Notes under the pieces: generated by a model
The model's input: only the letters and a program-made list of their open reading frames with translations
What the model was told of the DNA's origin: nothing
The model's database searches: none
Shown: positions 23,402-34,440 of the stretch, in pieces
How positions within the stretch are numbered: position 1 is the stretch's first letter
Layout: the number at the start of each line of letters is the position of its first letter
Translations under genes and position numbers: made by a program
Origin: Magnolia sinica
Lineage: Eukaryota > Streptophyta > Magnoliopsida > Magnoliales > Magnoliaceae
Assembly: GCF_029962835.1 (NCBI RefSeq)
Contig: NC_080583.1
Coordinates: 70,541,158 to 70,605,157 of the forward strand
Direction of reading: 5' to 3'
Length of the DNA: 64,000 nt

Positions 23402-25212
23402 TGTTAATGCATTGATTTTTGCACCATATTTTTCAATCACGTGAGTCCTTATGTTATGTAGTTGGTTTGGCCGTTGAAAGTTAAAGACCAAAGACATAAC
23501 TGAAGGTAGAGTATTAAGGAGAAAATAACATGTATATACTGTGCCTTGTTGACACTAACCCTTGACCCAAAACAACCTAAACCTTTAGATGATCTTAATC
23601 TCAATAGGTAAACCCTTCATTAATCATCTCTTAAGCTATATGAGCCTAAATTAACCATCCATATATTGGCTTTAAAGGTCTCGTGTTGTTCAGAAAGCTG
23701 CACGATTTCAGCAACCTTTGATCCCACCGAACCCACATTTGGTTCGACCGAAAATGGGTAAAACAGGATAGCAAGCTGGTGCATAATAGTGGGTAATTCA
23801 GTTGCAATCGAATGTCACCTTTGGTCTCACTGAAGGCCTCTTTCAGAGTGACCGAAAGTGCCCAAATCTATCAAGAAGCTTTCTTATCTAATTGGTTTGA
23901 CTAAACTTCAAATTCGGTGCAACTAAACATACTTCGGTGTGACCGAAGACTAGTCGTTATAGTTCCGTTGGAGCTTTTTACCTATAAATCTAGCAATCGA
24001 ATCTTTATACAAGTAATGGATTTTGGAATTTTAGAGACCCTAGTCGATTAAAAGCGCTATCAAACCTCTTAGGCTCTATCTCAATGATATTCATATTCTC
24101 TTCTTAGTGATTCTTCACTCTAATAAGTATTCCAAGCTCATCTATAAAAAGACCATGATCGCAAGCCCTCTCTAGAGATTAGACATCATTTCTCATGGAA
24201 AACCGAAGTATCTATCAACCGTTAGAGTGTCAATTAAATATAATCCCCTAAGATTTACAACTTTCCATTAATAATAGGAGATTCTACTTAACCTCTCATC
24301 ACCTTGGTCACTGCATCATAGCATCATATGCAAAGTGTTTGATCTTGGAGCTGAGGCCTTGGCATCATGATCAATAGAGCAAATGGGAGCTGATTAAAGC
24401 ATGGAAGAGCATCGATCTAGCAACCCAAGAAGGTGTTACAAAAGGAGCTTAATCTGATAAGTTATCATGTGTAAGAGTTTGTGTACACTCCTTCCTTGTA
24501 TAGGATTAATGTAAATGGGAGCCCATGATAGGCGTAAATGCAGATCCTTAGATTAGGAGTAAGGTTGTTGGTTAGCTAATGAAAATCCAACTAAAGTCTC
24601 TTGCGGGAGCCTTCAGAAGGAGTGTACATCAGTAGGTTCTTATGTAGGACCGAGGTTCGTGGTGAGCCTATAGAAAATCATATAGAGTCTCTTGTGACAG
24701 CCATTCCTTGCGTAAGATTGTAAAGGTTAGAGGTAAACTTAATTTAAAATTTCTGATAGTGAAATCCATTACACTCATGGGTTGAGTGCATTCACTGGGA
24801 GTGGAGTAGAGAAACCGAACTGCTATACATGCTTGTGTTGGGGATTGTTATTTGATCACCCATTTAATCATGCTTATGTGGTGAATGTTTAACTATATGT
24901 ATGCATGATTAAATGAATGCTAACTGTTGATAGTTAGCACATCCCACATGTATGTACACTATCAAGTTTATAAAGTAGTTGCTTAATTGCTACATCCTTT
25001 GAAGTCTATGCGATTGGACCCTCTATTAGCTTGGAAGCCTTATAGTTAATTACGTTACCTAGTTTAATTTGCATATTAGTTTAAGTAGGCAATTGGATTT
25101 AAAAAGCATAATTTTTAATTGGTCCTAATCACCCCCTAGGACACAGTCCTCATTTCTTAGCTCCGTCAAGCTTCCGCATGCATAGCCCGTGGGCCCACCA
25201 TGCGCCATTTTA
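23402..25212. mobile_element. 1.81-kb LTR-like insertion in gypsy gag
   Basis: It is flanked by a perfect 5-bp duplication CTCTA (23397-23401 and 25213-25217), and gag reading continues across it. It begins TGTTAATGC. Features such as GTGACCGAA/TTCGGTGTGACCG motifs, GTGTACACTCCTTCC and TCACCCCCTAGG suggest a Ty1/copia (SIRE-like) LTR. The right end reads CATTTTA rather than ending in CA, so it has mutated or the true end differs by a few bases. No protein coding was seen. Probably a solo LTR. Confidence 0.62.
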
Positions 25213-26300
25213 CTCTAATGTCGAGGTGTTGTTCAACACACGTAGAAACACTTAGGGTGAAGGTAGCACGACAAAAGAAAAGAAAGGGAAGGAAAATAAA
25301 GTGGGATCTAGCACGAGCTCCAAAAGAAGAAGAGGCGATGACCAGAGTAGTGTCTCCTGAGCTAATTGAGCCCTAGAAAGCTGGTTTTGCCAATAAAGCC
25401 CATTGAACACCACACCAAAATCGGTGCTCATAGAGGTTAAAGATAAGAGTATCTTGAGATGGTCGATCAAGACAAAGGCCAACTAGGTAAAAAGAGATAG
25501 GAAGAAATATTCTCACTTCCACTGGAACCACGACCACAATACACTGAATGTTTTAATCTCAAGGAATAGATCAAAACCCTTAAATAAGATACTTACACGA
25601 GTTTGTCATTAGTAGCAGAAAAGATCGGCCAACTCCTCAACAGGAGCGATGTGAGGAGCACACCGACAACGAAGTGGTCGGAGAAATATGCACAATCTTT
25701 GGTGAACCTGCCAGGGATGATGATTCAAACCACACACGCCGAGCTCATGCTCAGAGTGTAAACACTACTGAAGAAGAACACCAGATAACCTTGCCGGCCA
25801 ACCAAGGAAAGAGCCCATGATGGACTCAGCACTCTCACCTTTACAGAGGAAGATGCTCGTGGGATTCAACACCACGATGATGCACTAGTGGTCGTCATGT
25901 CTATTGCCAACCATAAGGTGCATGATTGATATTGGAAGCTTAACAGACATCCTGTTTGCAACCACTTTTGACAAATAAGAATTGAAAGATCGAAATTGCA
26001 ACCTATGCAGACCCCTTTACTAGGCTTTGCAAGGGAAAAGGTGACCTTAGAAGGAAGCGTCCTCCTGCTAATAACGGCCAGAGAAGGCACCAACCAAGTC
26101 ACCACTATGGTGGACTCTCTACTGGTAGACTGCCCCTCAGTATACAATGTAATTATAAGTAGACCATCCTTAAATGTCATGCAGGTTGTAGTCTCCACGT
26201 ATCACCTCACCATGAAATTTTCGACCGAGCATAGGGTTGGTAGGATCTAGGGCAACCAACACGAAACTGACAAAGTTATTTGATAGCCCTCTGAGGAACG
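25213..26300 (+). pseudogene. Gypsy gag end and aspartic-protease region
   Basis: The gag tail resumes at 25213. The recognisable protease-region segment is the open stretch 25996-26250: TPLLGFAREKVTLEGSVLLL, then DSLLVDCPSVYNVIISRPSL and STYHLTMKFSTEHRVG. This is the usual Tat/Athila region between the protease and the reverse transcriptase. Stops and frameshifts surround it. The start codon at 25996 is internal to the polyprotein and not a real start. Confidence 0.75.
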
Positions 26301-26539
26301 ACACAATGGCAACATACAAAGCAGGTCACCTCCCTTGATCCTAAGGAGGAGACTACCAAGTGGGGGACGCCTATAGATTTCACTGTCTTTCCCATGCAAA
26401 TCCATGTTAAAGTTGCTTAATTGAATATGTTTCAATGTGGAGGTAGATTTCAAAGTTTAAGACAAATTTGTGCTTAAAATGGTGAATTAAAACCCAAGAA
26501 ATTAAACTTGAGGAGTTGGTGAATGGAGCATTAAAAGGG

Positions 26540-27095
26540 AAGAGTTGAAATTATGCAAAAATCAATGAGGAAGTCAGCAAGCTCCTCGAGGCTAGATTTA
26601 TTGAGGAAGTGCACTATCTCGACTGGTTGGCCAATGTGGTGCTGGTGAAAAAGGTTAGGGAAAGTGGTGAGTATGTGTGGACTACACCGACCTGAATAAG
26701 TCTTTCCTGAAAGATAGTTTTCCACTTCCTAGGATCCACCAGTTGGTAAAAACTACCACCGGGTACACACTCAATTTTATGGAGGCATACTCAGGGTACA
26801 ACTAGATCAGCATGCACAAGCACGACAAGCAAAAAATAACCTTCATCACCGATAGAAGGCAGTATTGCTACCATGTAATTCATTTTGGGTTAAAAAATGC
26901 ATGAGCAATGTATCAACGACTGATGAATAAGATGTTTGCCAACCAAATTGGAAAGACCGTGGAGGTTTATATCAATGATATGCTTGTCAAGAGCACCATG
27001 GGCCACAATGTTAGGGATCCTAATAAAATATTGAATGAATCCGAGCAAATGAGCTTTTGGCGTTAGTTCGACCAAATTCCTTAGTTTCATGGTAT
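26540..27095 (+). pseudogene. Gypsy reverse-transcriptase remnant
   Basis: INEEVSKLLEARFIEEVHYL and DWLANVVLVKK open the domain. After frame changes LMNKMFANQIGKTVEVYIND and MLVKS cover the catalytic region: where YVDD is expected the copy reads YIND, so one catalytic Asp is Asn. Stops occur at 26695-26880. No RNase H or integrase follows. Confidence 0.8.
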
Positions 27096-28669
27096 GAACG
27101 GTGTAGATAATACCTATACATCATTCAAGTTGAGCATTACTCTTGGCCTGGTATGAGAAGAAAATCTCATCCACAGTGAGTTCAGAATTGCCAACCTGCT
27201 TTCAGAGAACACAGTAGCCGAAGAAAACTCTCCTAACATTGGGGTCAACTGCCTTAGACAACCCTGAGGCGGTAGAGCGTTTCTCTTACCATCGGATGGA
27301 AAGACAAGTCAAGACTACAAGTGGAGAAAATCGGGTATAAGTCAACCTCCCTCATGGGAGGTTGGCTAGGAATTTCTCCAACTCAAGGATGCCGAAGCCC
27401 CACTAAATTGGGAATCATGTACTCTGACCGAAGGGCCGGTAAGTCAGTTGTCCTCAGCTTAGTTATAAAAATGTTGGCCTCATGGGCCGTATCTCTAGAG
27501 GATGAGGAGGCTGGCTTTGCTTGTTTCTACGACAGATTTCAGTTCTTTTGTAATTTTCTTCCTTTTGTGAGCTAATGTAATAATGTGCAGGTTTTGTATT
27601 AGAGAGGAAGAGTCCAGTTGATCAATCAAATAAAAGGAAGAGGGGAAAAGGTTTAGAAACTTCTGAAGGGGATTCCAACTGTTGGGAGGCACGTGCGAAA
27701 TTTCAAAATATAACATACTGGAATCATGACAATCTCCCTTCCAAGGACGATGCATTTGTTCGTTTCTTTCATTGGTTCTCTGTTGCAAAGCACATGTAGG
27801 ACAAGCTTGAAAGTGTGGGGCTACTATTATAGGGAAAACCAAACCAATCCACCGCATAAAAAGTGTAACCAATCACAAAAAAATAAAAATAAAAATAAAA
27901 ATAAAAAAATAAAATAAAATAAAATATCATGACGATCTAAGTAGATTGACCATAACTGGTAAGTCACAGGGCTTGAAAGATATGCTTAATGATCCTCCCG
28001 ACGGAGAGATAGACCCCGAGCTGAGTTGCCTAAGGGTAGAGCTCTATTGCAAGAGCCATCTTCTAACCTGAGCAGATCGGGCATAACCAAGGCGTGACGA
28101 TGATCTCAGAGAAAATCCTGTCTCAAACTAAGAGAACATATTTGATATGATTCTACCCAAAGATCACGCTGACCGAGGCAGGGTCGGCTATAAATTCGGA
28201 GGAAGATTTGTATTCAGATAAGAGCTTTTCAATGATTCTAGCGAATCTCGTGAATCCCACAAGATACACAAATCACGATACCACTTGATGGATCATATAA
28301 GTACTCCAATTGCCATCGAAGGAAGGTAAGAGAAAAAACATAACCTCAAGTCTTTTCAATTTGAGTCTATCTACCTCATGACCTAGATACCAGAGTATCC
28401 ACAACTGTTATTGACACCTCTGCTTGTCTACTTCATCTTATCTTCTTACAGGTTCTTCGGTGGACTAAAGTCTATAAGGTGCACCCTTCAAATAAGTCCA
28501 TAAGGTGCACCCTCCATCTCAAAAATCTTGCTGATCCAATCCAGATTGGGATGAGCAGAACCACAATTAAAACGTTTTAGACTGTATGTGGAGCCCAGCA
28601 TGTTTTCGTATGCCATAGAATCCATCCCGAAGATGTGAATATCATGATGAATTGACACCTTAAAAATCA

Positions 28670-28825
28670 GTCAATTTCATCCATACCTCAAGTGGTAGAC
28701 TGAGTGAAAGATACCTGGTTTCAACATTGAAGTCCTGGTATCGATTCCCTAAAGGGGGTGGCTAATGAAGTGTGAACTGACAGGGAGTGTACTACAAGCT
28801 AACAAAAAAACAAAAAAAAAAAAGC
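28670..28825 (+). mobile_element. SINE-like unit with pol III boxes and A-rich tail
   Basis: A TGGTAGACTGAG (28693-28704) resembles an A box. A GGTATCGATTCC (28737-28748) about 33 bp later resembles a B box. An A-rich tail lies at 28802-28824. The spacing fits tRNA-derived plant SINEs. I found no convincing target duplication and no true tRNA fold. Confidence 0.5.
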
Positions 28826-29388
28826 CATGAAATTAGAGATTTTAAACACGGTTTTACATTTGTAGCCCGCATTTTAGCAGACGTGGTATCAAACCCCTCA
28901 GCCCCTTGCCCTTGAATTACATGGTACAATATGGGATGATCCAGTAACGGATGGTTTAGTCAAAATGGCTAGTAAGGTTTGTCCCAATAAAATCCACCGT
29001 AGTCGAGAGAGCTTAAGAAAGCTATTAGGAGATTCATGGCTCTGGAAAACAAAGGGGTTGGTATGATTGGGCAAAAAAAGGCTGTTAGAATTGGAGTGGG
29101 CTAATTCTCCTTATAAGAATTGCAGTTTTGACTCTCTTTCTTTTGTTTTGGGTTGGGTGTTGTAAAGGGGCCCATATGATAAGTTAGGACCTGGTTTTTG
29201 TGGATTCCTGTACGAATGTCAGTTGATAGTTGTTCAGCAATGAAGATTTTGGTTTTCTTGAATGAAATAAAATATATTTTATGGCTCACCTGACTTTTGG
29301 ATCAGCCAGATTTTTTATTCGCTATGGGTGTTGCACATGATGAATGAATTGGACATCACGTACACATCAAAGTGGGCCCCATACAGCA
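28826..29388. other. Intronic sequence with no recognised feature
   Basis: The piece at 28895-29100 has scattered stretches that might be decayed coding sequence, but no family could be assigned. Confidence 0.35.
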
Positions 29389-29389
29389 C

Positions 29390-30060
29390 GTTGTAGAATT
29401 AGCCTATTCTATAAACGTGGTAAACCATGGTTAAAAGACTCAGCGACTCAGATTGTGATGTTGACCGGGTTGCAGATGATTTTATGGCCAAGATGGACCA
29501 AAAAAGGCCCGATTGGATATGACAGTGATCCGGACTGTCAGAACCTTAAAACAAACTCATCTCACAAACTGGAATGAGTTATCCGACGTGCCATATATGA
29601 TTTTGGGGTAGGACGAGCTACTTTAGCTACCCAACCCCACTACGCTAGGCTACGAACGCCAAATTTATGAAATTCCATCAGATCGACAATCGAATTTCCG
29701 TTATATTTTAATTTTTACTAAGTTTTAGTTTAATTATAACTCTTCATCCTGTAGGCTTTAGAAGTTGCATCCAGTCAAGTTTACTATTTATAATAAGTCA
29801 CAATTTCTGAGAGTTTTAGTTGTAGTTTAATTCCGAAGCTTCTTCTAAAATTTAGTATCGCTATTTAAAGTGTTGTAAACTCATTTATTTCAATTATCAA
29901 TCAATTTATGAATTTCTAGAAATTATTTCTATTTTCTTCTGTTGGTATTAGATTCGAGGTATTTCTGTGAGGAGTACAGATAAGCTCGTGGATTCGGAGT
30001 AGTTATCTCCATGAGGAAGACCGTGATCGACCTCATCACGTTAATCCTTGCGTCAGATTA
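29390..30060 (+). mobile_element. Second, uninterrupted copy of the ~0.7-kb LTR
   Basis: It is homologous to 8488-8793 plus 20160-20547, in the same orientation. Shared elements include AGGCCCGAT, CATCAGATCGA, TTGTAAACTCATTTATTT-type polyadenylation region, GATTCGAGG, CTGTGAGGAGT, GTGATCGACCTCATCA. Both ends are approximate and no internal retroelement genes lie beside it. Confidence 0.6.
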
Positions 30061-30659
30061 GCTCATTCATTCCCAGGTCTGAGTCAGGACTCGTCCAAGT
30101 TAGGGGCTGAATCGGCTGATGGAGGTCACTTAGGAGGGCGATCGAGTCTGAGTCCACTTGGGCGAGTAGCATCAGACTTTTCTGTAACCATTCAACGTGA
30201 GAGGAACGGGCCTCTCCATCCTCAGTGCATTTCAGATGGTGGTAAAGTGAGACCACGTAAAGATCTCTTCATCGTGCGGTCAGATTATCAGGTAAGATAT
30301 TACAGGCTCTAGAATTATCCCTGCCTGACTTCTACTATTGTGCAATTGAGTCGGTCACCTCAAAGGGTCAAACAAATCCACAATTGACGGAATCAAATAT
30401 TTAACTATTAATCTAGGAAGGGAATAGTCGTGAATGTTTAAAATATTAAAAAGAGTCAAAGCAAGCACGAAATTAGCTGTCCACGTTATATGTATTACTT
30501 AGTTGAGATGAGTTGAGTTCAGTTTTAGAATTATATTTCCACCTACTTGGTCTCTATTACATATCACCCCTCATCAGGCCGTGTTGGGCCACTATTGGCT
30601 GATGGGACGCGGATTGCGTCCTTCCCCCTCCTGCTGGGAACAGGCAGGAGCTTTGAGTA

Positions 30660-31085
30660 GCCACCCTGATGTATGGGTATTATCTACACCGTTCATCTAT
30701 TTTTTCCGTATCATTTCATCTTGCAGGACTAAAATTTAGTCAGATCCAAGGCTTAAGTGGACCACACCAAAGGAAACACGGTGATAATATTATCACAGTT
30801 GAAACTTTTTTAGGGCCCACCGTGATGTTTATTTGCTATCCAACCTATTCATAAAGTTACATAGACCTATTTATAAAGCTAGGTAGACTTAATAAAGAGA
30901 AAACACAAATATCAGCTCCATTCAAAACTTCTGTGGCACCCAGGAAGTTTTTTATGGTAAGAGTATAATCCCCATTGTGTAGTCCACGTCTGTTTTGGAT
31001 CTGCCTCAGTTTTGGGCTTATACCCTAAAATGATGGGAAAAAATGGATGGACCGTGTGGATAAGACCCATAAATCACGGTGGCTA
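30660..31085. mobile_element. Fold-back MITE family A copy (intronic)
   Basis: CCCTGATGTATGGGTATTATCTACACCG, GTGGACCACACCAAAGGAAAC, hinge GGGCCCACCGTGATGTTTATTTGC, then TGTGTAGTCCACG and ATGGATGGACCGTGTGGATAAG. The two halves are inverted copies of each other. Confidence 0.7.
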
Positions 31086-31139
31086 CTCAAACCTCCTGCC
31101 CGTTCATCACGGAGTTCTAGCAAAAGCCTCCATGTTCCT

Positions 31140-31565
31140 GCTATGAGGGACCCACTGTGATTTTTGTGAGAAATCCACCCCGTCCATCCATTTTTTGAGC
31201 TCATTTTGGTACATGTTTTAATAAATGAGCTGTATCCAATACTCAAGTGAGCCAAAAACCTTAGGATTGAACGTCCACAGTTGAAATATTCGTGGGGCTA
31301 CAAAAGTTTGTAATCCGAATAATATTTGTGTTTTCAATTCATCCAGTAGAAATGACGTTATTAACGGTATGAATGGCATGTAAGCATCACTGTCGACCCC
31401 AGGGATATTTCAACGGTAGGAATTTTCCTACCCACCTTTTCCTTTAGTGCAGCTCACTTGATAATTGGATCCTGATCACTTTTGGTCTCAAGTCTTAAAA
31501 TAATCTCACAAAACAGTTGAACGGTGTGGATTTCTCACAAACATCACGATGGGCCCGACATAGTA
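31140..31565. mobile_element. Fold-back MITE family A copy (intronic, near the donor)
   Basis: CCCACTGTGATTTTTGTGAG... CACCCCGTCCATCC, through TTGAACGTCCACAGTTGAA to CAAACATCACGATGGGCCC. A diverged subfamily. Its right end is about 250 bp inside the intron from the exon 1 donor. Confidence 0.6.
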
Positions 31566-31812
31566 TTCCAGCGCAGGAACTTCCTGCAAAGGCTTTCGCA
31601 GGAAATCCGCTCCGTCCGGGCTGATGAAGCTGTGTCATATATCGACAAACCCAATTTGCTCTAGCGGCCAACATTTTAAACCTTGTTATTGAAAAATTGA
31701 TAAAAACATGTAAATTCAATAAACTCAGGCTCGATCGAGATATCTTTTTACTTAACCAAACTTGAAAATCTTGAAGAAAAATGAACTTCGAGTTGAATTA
31801 CTACGGTCTTAC

Positions 31813-32293
31813 CATCGGCATCAATGATTCCGTCCTCTATCAGCTTAGGAACGTGACACATTAAGGCACAGAGGCCCATTGGTAGGGTCGAAACTGCAGC
31901 TCCTCGGATTCCCATCTTCGCAGCAACTTCCAAAGCCCATCCCATGCCCCAGTCCGCAATGATGCATGTGATCGTATCGTGATCGGACTCATTCATCTTA
32001 CGAATCAGCGCTTCTAAACCACAGGGCATGAAATGTAAAATACTGTCACATAGCTTGCCCACATCATTCCGTTCTTCACTTGGTGCTATCCCATCTGGGA
32101 TCGTGACCAGACGGATCTGCCCGTTCACACCACCCGTCTTGGGTAGCGCAGCCACAACGCGGGCATGATTGAACTCGGTGTTCACGAACGTGATCCTGAA
32201 CCCACGGTCGATCAAGCAATGAGAGAGCTCCATGAAGGGTATGACATGGCCTTGCGCTGGGAACGGTATGACCAGAGCGTGTGGGTTTTCCAT
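31813..32293 (-). CDS. UGT83A1: UDP-glycosyltransferase, UGT83A1-like, exon 1 (acceptor domain)
   Basis: This exon encodes residues 1-160 plus the first base of Gly161. The ATG at 32293 is chosen over the in-frame upstream Met (32407). Family proteins start just before the PFPAQGH motif, and GCCATGG is a good initiation context. The TATA box at 32363 would also leave the upstream Met outside the transcript. His16 in FPAQGHVIPF is the catalytic base of family-1 UGTs, and Asp114 in CIIADWGMGWA is its usual partner. FVNTEFNHARV and IPDGIAPSEERND match the UGT83 group. Coding ends at GCCGATG, followed by GTAAGA. The open frame continues 21 codons into the intron, which has no family similarity. 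No signal peptide, as expected for a cytosolic enzyme. Confidence 0.9.
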
Positions 32294-32355
32294 GGCGAAT
32301 ACCCCTCTGCACGTATGTGAGTAGAACGTGTGTTTGTGATTTCCCTCCCATGCTC

Positions 32356-32363
32356 TACTTATA
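32356..32363 (-). promoter_or_regulatory. TATA box of the UGT gene
   Basis: TATAAGTA on the gene strand ends 62 bp before the ATG, which implies a 5' leader of roughly 30-35 nt. Only about 65 bp separate it from the end of a fold-back MITE (32430-32875), so the proximal promoter is very short before transposon sequence begins. Confidence 0.6.
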
Positions 32364-32429
32364 CTGGGGTTTTCTGTGGGAAACGGATTGGGTACGCCCC
32401 CTGCCACCGGTCAATGGCTGATGGTCGGT

Positions 32430-32875
32430 GCTCCTTGGGACCCAACATGATGTATGTGTTTCATCCATGCCGTCCATCTATTTTTTCAGATCATTTTATT
32501 AAACGACACCAAAAATGAAGTATCTCCCAAACTCAATTTGACCACATTACAAGAAACAGTGTTGAATGTGCGTCAGCCATTACAAACCTTTTGGGGGCCA
32601 TAAAAGATTTTGATCAAGCTGATCTTTGTTTTTACCTTTCATCTCGACCTTTATGACCTAATCAACAGATTGGATGTCAAATAAATAGTACAGTGGAACT
32701 CAGGAGGATTTTAATGGTGGATATCCAATCAATATTGTTTTCCTGTGGTGTGGTCCACGTGAGACATATATCCCTTTAATTTTTTATATACAGCCCTAAA
32801 ATGATCTTAAACAATGGATGAACGGAATGGATGAGACACATACATCATTGTGGGGCCCACAGAGGACGCACCAAT
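32430..32875. mobile_element. Fold-back MITE family A copy next to the UGT promoter
   Basis: GGGACCCAACATGATGTATGTG... CCGTCCATC, hinge near 32690, then CCTGTGGTGTGGTCCACGTG and GGATGAGACACATACATCATTGTGGGGCCCAC. A near full-length unit with clear inverted halves. Confidence 0.75.
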
Positions 32876-32974
32876 TACCAGCCACGGGCTGGTGGCAGGG
32901 GGAGTAGCCAATCCGTTTCCGTTTTTGGGGTTGGTGTACGACACACACCGAATCGGCTAGTGTGCTGACGTCAC

Positions 32975-33405
32975 CAAGTTCTGTGGGTCCCATCATGAGG
33001 TATGATCTATATCTAACTGTCCTTCCAGGTGAGATCATCTAAGGCTTGAGCGGAAAAATAAGACAGATCCAAAAAACAAGTGGACCACATTGTAAAATGT
33101 AGTGGGGTATTGAATGCCAACCATTGAAACCCTTTTAGGTGTCACAGAAATTTTGGATTAATTTGATATTTGTTTTTTCTCTTCATCTATGCCTTTGTAA
33201 CTTTATTAACAGATTAGATCAAAATTAAAAGTTATGATGGGCCCTACTAATGTTTTAACGGTAAGAATCATTAGTCCTATTGTTATTTGTGGTGTGGTCC
33301 ACTTGAGCCTTGGAAATTATTCATTTTTGGGAGAAATATCTAAAATGATCTCCCTAAATGGATGAACGGTGTAGATATGATAAATATATACACCGTTTTG
33401 TGGGC
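32975..33405. mobile_element. Fold-back MITE family A copy
   Basis: TTCTGTGGGTCCCATCATGAGG opens it. GTGGACCACATTGTAAAATG, GGGCCCTACTAATG and GTGGTGTGGTCCACTTGAGCC mark the halves. It ends at GGATGAACGGTGTAGATATG. Confidence 0.65.
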
Positions 33406-33484
33406 ATGTAACTTTGATCTCATGGGAATCACTCGTACAACTTGAGGAAGCGGATGGGCTAGTGTAACACACGTCAGCAAGTTC

Positions 33485-33720
33485 TGTGGTCCAGGTATGT
33501 TATATCCAAACCGTCCATTCATTTTGTGAACTCGTGGTAAAAATAAACGTCACGGTTGGCTCTGTAAATGTTTTAATGGTCAAAATTATTATCACCGTGC
33601 TATTTTTTGTGTGGTTTAGTTGAGAATTTTATATGATTCATTTTTCATTTTTCTAATGTTCTAAAATGATATTAAAAAAATAAAATAGATGAACGGTGTG
33701 GATAGAATGGATACACCGTT
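33485..33720. mobile_element. Fold-back MITE family A, internally deleted copy
   Basis: About 235 bp: GTTCTGTGGTCCAGGTATG, CCAAACCGTCCATTCATTTTG, then directly the second half (GTGTGGTTTAGTTGAG, TCTAAAATGATATT, GATGAACGGTGTGGAT). The centre is missing. Confidence 0.6.
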
Positions 33721-33839
33721 TGTACAACTCGAAGCTGAATGCTCGTTTTCGCGCAACACATGGTGGCTGTGGTACATAGCCAATCCGCTTCTGAGATCCA
33801 AGGCTACTGACTGGTTGAGTAGCGAGGCTACTGAAGTGA

Positions 33840-34440
33840 CATCACCAAGTTCTGCGGGGTCTACTATAATGTATGTGTTGTATCCACACCGTCCATTCAT
33901 TTGGAGAGGTCATTTTAGAGCATTATCTAAAGAATGAGGTAGATCCAAGGCTGGAGTGGACCCCACCATAGAAAACAAGGAGGAGAGTGACACCCACCGT
34001 TGAAACCTTCCTAACGTCCACCAGGATGTTTATTTGAGATCCAAACTGTTAATATGTTAACGCAGACATGAAAGAAGGGAAAACACAAATATTAAGTTTA
34101 ATTGTTGGCATCACTCTCCCCACTAACTACTACGGTATCATTTTTTATCATGCCCTTATATGATATATAAAACATACGTCATGGGGGGAGCCTTTGGAAT
34201 TTGGTGACATGACTTCAGTTGCGAGTTTCGCTGCCCAACCTGTCAGTTTCGAACGAGCTGTTGTTTGTGTTTTTACTTATTTAACACGGACATTTAATAT
34301 GAGGAAAAACACAAACATCATGATCGAAAACTTTTGTAGCCGTTGGAAGTTTTTAATGGTAAGTGTCAATCTCTTCACTATTTTTTGTGAACGGTGTGTT
34401 TACAAAACATACACCTGGTGGGAATCAAGGAAGTTGGTGA
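33840..34440. mobile_element. Fold-back MITE family A copies, one full and one partial
   Basis: CATCACCAAGTTCTGCGGGG with ATAATGTATGTGTTGTATCC opens the first. GGACCCCACCATAGAAAAC and ACCAGGATGTTTATTTGAG follow. A related second half lies at 34200-34440. The start closely resembles the copy at 61900 (CATCACCAAGTTCTG, GTATCCACACCGTCCATTCA, ATTTGGAGAG). Confidence 0.6.

Larger units (their letters stand above)
21490..28465 (+). mobile_element. Degenerate Ty3/gypsy element (Tat/Athila-like), ~7 kb
   Basis: Diverged direct repeats mark the LTRs: about 21490-22210 and about 27680-28465, sharing GATCCTCCCGAC(A/G)GAGAGAT, AGATCACGCT-type, AATGATTCTAGCGAATC and CCACAAGATACACA. A candidate primer-binding region (TTGGCGATAACA... 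GATGTCGTCTATAGGAAC) follows the first LTR. Gag, protease and the front of the reverse transcriptase follow in order on the plus strand. RNase H and integrase are missing (a deletion between about 27100 and 27300). A 1.81-kb insertion splits gag. LTR ends are approximate because of the divergence. Confidence 0.75.
7901..31812 (-). other. Single 23.9-kb intron of the UGT gene
   Basis: The donor is GATG|GTAAGA at 31813/31812 and the acceptor is TTTTTACAG|GATTG at 7901/7900. Both are phase 1, inside the same Gly codon. The position matches where UGT83A1-type genes break (after the residues I-D-x-D-G). The two exons are co-oriented, non-overlapping, complementary in domain content and sum to a standard-length protein. 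I found no second N-terminal or C-terminal UGT segment between them. The intron is filled by the transposons listed separately. A split into two dead fragments by insertion or rearrangement is the alternative, but both splice sites and both open frames being intact argues against it. Confidence 0.82.

Noticed and set aside
28670..28825. A functional tRNA gene
   Set aside because: Only box-like motifs are present. No cloverleaf stems could be drawn and an A-rich tail follows, so SINE-like is preferred.
32294..32407. Upstream in-frame Met at 32407 for UGT exon 1
   Set aside because: The 38 extra residues have no family similarity and the TATA box at 32356-32363 lies within that extension.
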